Assembly: GCA_902472555.1 (NCBI GenBank)
Contig: CABROF010000028.1
Location: 1-23,755, forward strand
From: UMGS1851 sp900555605
GTDB taxonomy: Bacteria; Bacillota; Clostridia; UBA1212; UBA1255
Direction of reading: 5' to 3'
DNA: 23,755 nt
The number at the start of each line of letters is the position of its first letter. The stretch's first letter is position 1. The notes under the pieces were generated by a model. The model searched no databases and had not been told where the DNA came from. It saw nothing but the letters and a program-made list of their open reading frames with translations. Below are positions 22,480 to 23,755 of the stretch, one piece after another. Both the position numbers and the translations under genes were made by a program.

Positions 22480-22812
22480 ATGGCAGAGAAAGAATATGCT
22501 GAAGGAAATATGGATATCGTAATTGTGGGAGGCAATGAAGGAATGGAATGTCAATATGTTGATATCTGTAAATGCTACGGCTGCAAAGCAAAAGTTTTTA
22601 CAAAGGAAAACGGTTCGCTGAAAAAGAAAATAGGATGTCCGGATCTATTAATTCTGTTTACAAATACCGTATCGCACAAGATGGTAATCAGTGCTGCGCA
22701 GGAAGCAAAAAAAAATCATATTTCTGTGGTACGGGCCCATACCAGCAGTGCTACGGCACTGCATACAATTTTATCATCCCATTGTACGGCACAGCGCTGT
22801 ACTGCATTTTGA
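22480..22812 (+). CDS. DUF2325 domain protein
   Basis: The 110-residue product matches DUF2325: MDIVIVGGNEGMECQYVDIC, CKAKVF, then CPDLLILFTNTVSHKMVISAA and VVRAHTSSATALHTIL. The VGG opening and alternating strands and helices suggest a small Rossmann-like or flavodoxin-like fold. The Cys at CKCYGCKAKVF is usual here. Function is unknown. AAAGGGG lies about ten bases before the ATG. It is the first gene of the operon behind two operators of the feo type and is eight bp upstream of the DUF3793 gene. The C-terminal tail after HTILSSHC (TAQRCTAF) looks unusual for the family. Confidence 0.82.
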   Translation: MAEKEYAEGNMDIVIVGGNEGMECQYVDICKCYGCKAKVFTKENGSLKKKIGCPDLLILFTNTVSHKMVISAAQEAKKNHISVVRAHTSSATALHTILSSHCTAQRCTAF

Positions 22813-22820
22813 GGAGTATT

Positions 22821-23372
22821 ATGCTTGATCGATATTTGATTGATTATTGTGCGCCGACCTTAGCTTCACTGAAAACGGCCAACCTGTTCACTTGTAATTA
22901 TAATAACTGGAGAGCGCTGCTGGCACAAATCCGTTTTTACAATCGCCAGTTCAGCAGCAAGGGAATTATATTAATCATTTTACGAAAACGGAAAAATACG
23001 GCACTTATATATGTTTGCCGAAAGTCAAGACTGGAACAGGATCTGCAAAAGCCGGAGACAGCTCTTTTTTTATCAGAATGCGGGTATTGCTGCAATGATG
23101 CGGACAATGCGCTGAAGCAGCTAAAAAGAAGACTGTTTGAAAACCGCTCATTTCCGCATGAAATTGGGCTGTTTCTCGGCTATCCCTTGGACGATGTCAT
23201 TGGATTCATTCGTAATGAAGGGAGAAACTGCAAATATACAGGCTTCTGGAAGGTATACTGTAACGAAGAAGAGGCCGCCAGAATATTTGAAAAATTCAGA
23301 AAATGCAGGGATGTTTATATGCGTCTTTGGCAGCAGGGAAAAAGTGTTCTGCAGCTCACAGTAGCCGCTTAA
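22821..23372 (+). CDS. DUF3793-family protein
   Basis: The 183-residue product fits DUF3793: MLDRYLIDYCAPTLASLKTANLFTC at the start, GIILIILRKRKNTALIYVCRKSRLEQDL, then SFPHEIGLFLGYPLDDVIGFI, and CKYTGFWKVYCNEEEAARIFEKFRKCRDVY near the end. The FPHEIGLFLGYP block is the family's hallmark. Function is unknown; members are commonly found next to flavodoxin and ferrous iron transport genes in Clostridia. GAGGAG lies six bases before the ATG at 22821; the longer open frame upstream only shadows the DUF2325 gene. The flavodoxin gene starts 33 bp downstream. Confidence 0.85.
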   Translation: MLDRYLIDYCAPTLASLKTANLFTCNYNNWRALLAQIRFYNRQFSSKGIILIILRKRKNTALIYVCRKSRLEQDLQKPETALFLSECGYCCNDADNALKQLKRRLFENRSFPHEIGLFLGYPLDDVIGFIRNEGRNCKYTGFWKVYCNEEEAARIFEKFRKCRDVYMRLWQQGKSVLQLTVAA

Positions 23373-23405
23373 CATAAAAATCTAAAAGAAGAGGAGTTTA
23401 TGGAT

Positions 23406-23755
23406 ATGAGTAAAATCGCAGTTGTTTATTGGAGCGGTACCGGCAATACGGAGATGATGGCGCAGAAGGTTTTAGAAGGTGCAAAAGCAGCCGGTGCGGA
23501 GGCATCGACTTTTACTTCTGCCGTATTCAGTGCCAATATGATGGATCAATTTGATGCCATCGCCTTTGGCTGCCCGTCTATGGGGGCGGAACAGCTGGAG
23601 GAAAGTGAATTTGAGCCGATGTTCAGTGCATGCGAGTCAAAGCTAAATGGTAAAAAGATTGCGCTGTTCGGGTCCTACGGCTGGGGAGACGGAGAATGGA
23701 TGCGCACTTGGGAGGAAACCTGCAGCCGTGACGGCGCCGTCTTTGCTTGTGACAG
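23406..23755 (+). CDS. Short-chain flavodoxin, cut by the window end
   Basis: The visible 116 residues begin MSKIAVVYWSGTGNTEMMAQ, with the FMN phosphate loop SGTGNTE (10-16), then FDAIAFGCPSMGAEQLEES (the 50s/60s flavin loop) and KIALFGSYGWGDGEWM (the 90s loop). It should be complete at about 140 residues. Flavodoxins carry single electrons in place of ferredoxin and are typically induced when iron is scarce. ATG 23406 is chosen because GAGGAG is nine bases before it; ATG 23400 is only three. It is the third gene behind the double-operator promoter. Confidence 0.93.
   Translation, partial: MSKIAVVYWSGTGNTEMMAQKVLEGAKAAGAEASTFTSAVFSANMMDQFDAIAFGCPSMGAEQLEESEFEPMFSACESKLNGKKIALFGSYGWGDGEWMRTWEETCSRDGAVFACD

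Noticed and set aside
1..23755. CRISPR arrays, tRNA and rRNA genes, riboswitches
   Set aside because: No regularly spaced repeats, cloverleaf-like sequence, rRNA motif or riboswitch core was seen on reading both strands.

Overview
The window looks like an anaerobic, low-to-moderate GC member of the Bacillota, most likely class Clostridia. Supporting signs are a class III (oxygen-sensitive) ribonucleotide reductase with its activase, a clostridial-type feoA/feoB pair, DUF2325 and DUF3793 proteins beside a short flavodoxin, and strong GGAGG-type ribosome binding sites throughout. No rRNA, tRNA, CRISPR array or complete transposase was found.

Left part (1-11110) is an accessory region with much decay. 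It opens with an AraC-type regulator lacking its N-terminal half (221-868) and a 20-codon stub of an ABC ATPase (976-1038). From about 1149 to 11027 every gene is on the minus strand. In order of position these are: a CPBP protease interrupted by a stop codon, coupled to an XRE/DUF4097 regulator; a Cys-rich DUF3795-like protein; a complete AbiEi/AbiEii type IV toxin-antitoxin pair with a well-formed promoter/operator; and a tightly spaced run of eight unrelated small genes (GNAT, DJ-1/PfpI, an unrecognised protein that may be ADP-ribosyltransferase-like, a 68-aa protein, a nucleoside phosphorylase, DUF3788, a P-loop kinase, GNAT). The run lies downstream of the N-terminal half of hsdM and its small HTH regulator, whose promoter could drive all of it. 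Degenerate direct repeats flank the CPBP/HTH module, a nested inverted repeat lies at 5203-5300, and two hairpins sit exactly where hsdM is cut.

Middle (11110-16340): an orphan excisionase-like HTH gene, a roughly 520-bp gap with hairpins, a terminator and a short coding remnant, then an alpha/beta hydrolase of the HSL family and nrdD-nrdG behind a TTGACA-N17-TACTAT promoter with a good NrdR box. About 330 bp after nrdG hold remnants of unrecognised coding sequence.

Right part (16340-23755) is an iron region: feoA-feoB, a MacB-like ABC ATPase plus FtsX-type permease, then DUF2325-DUF3793-flavodoxin (cut by the window end). Two promoters here, one before feoA and one before the DUF2325 gene, each carry two copies of the same palindrome, GGTTAG-N6-CTAACC. 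The half-site matches that of the DtxR/IdeR box but the spacing differs. This links the two uncharacterised DUF proteins and the flavodoxin to ferrous iron uptake under one metal-responsive repressor, and is the most interesting signal in the window.
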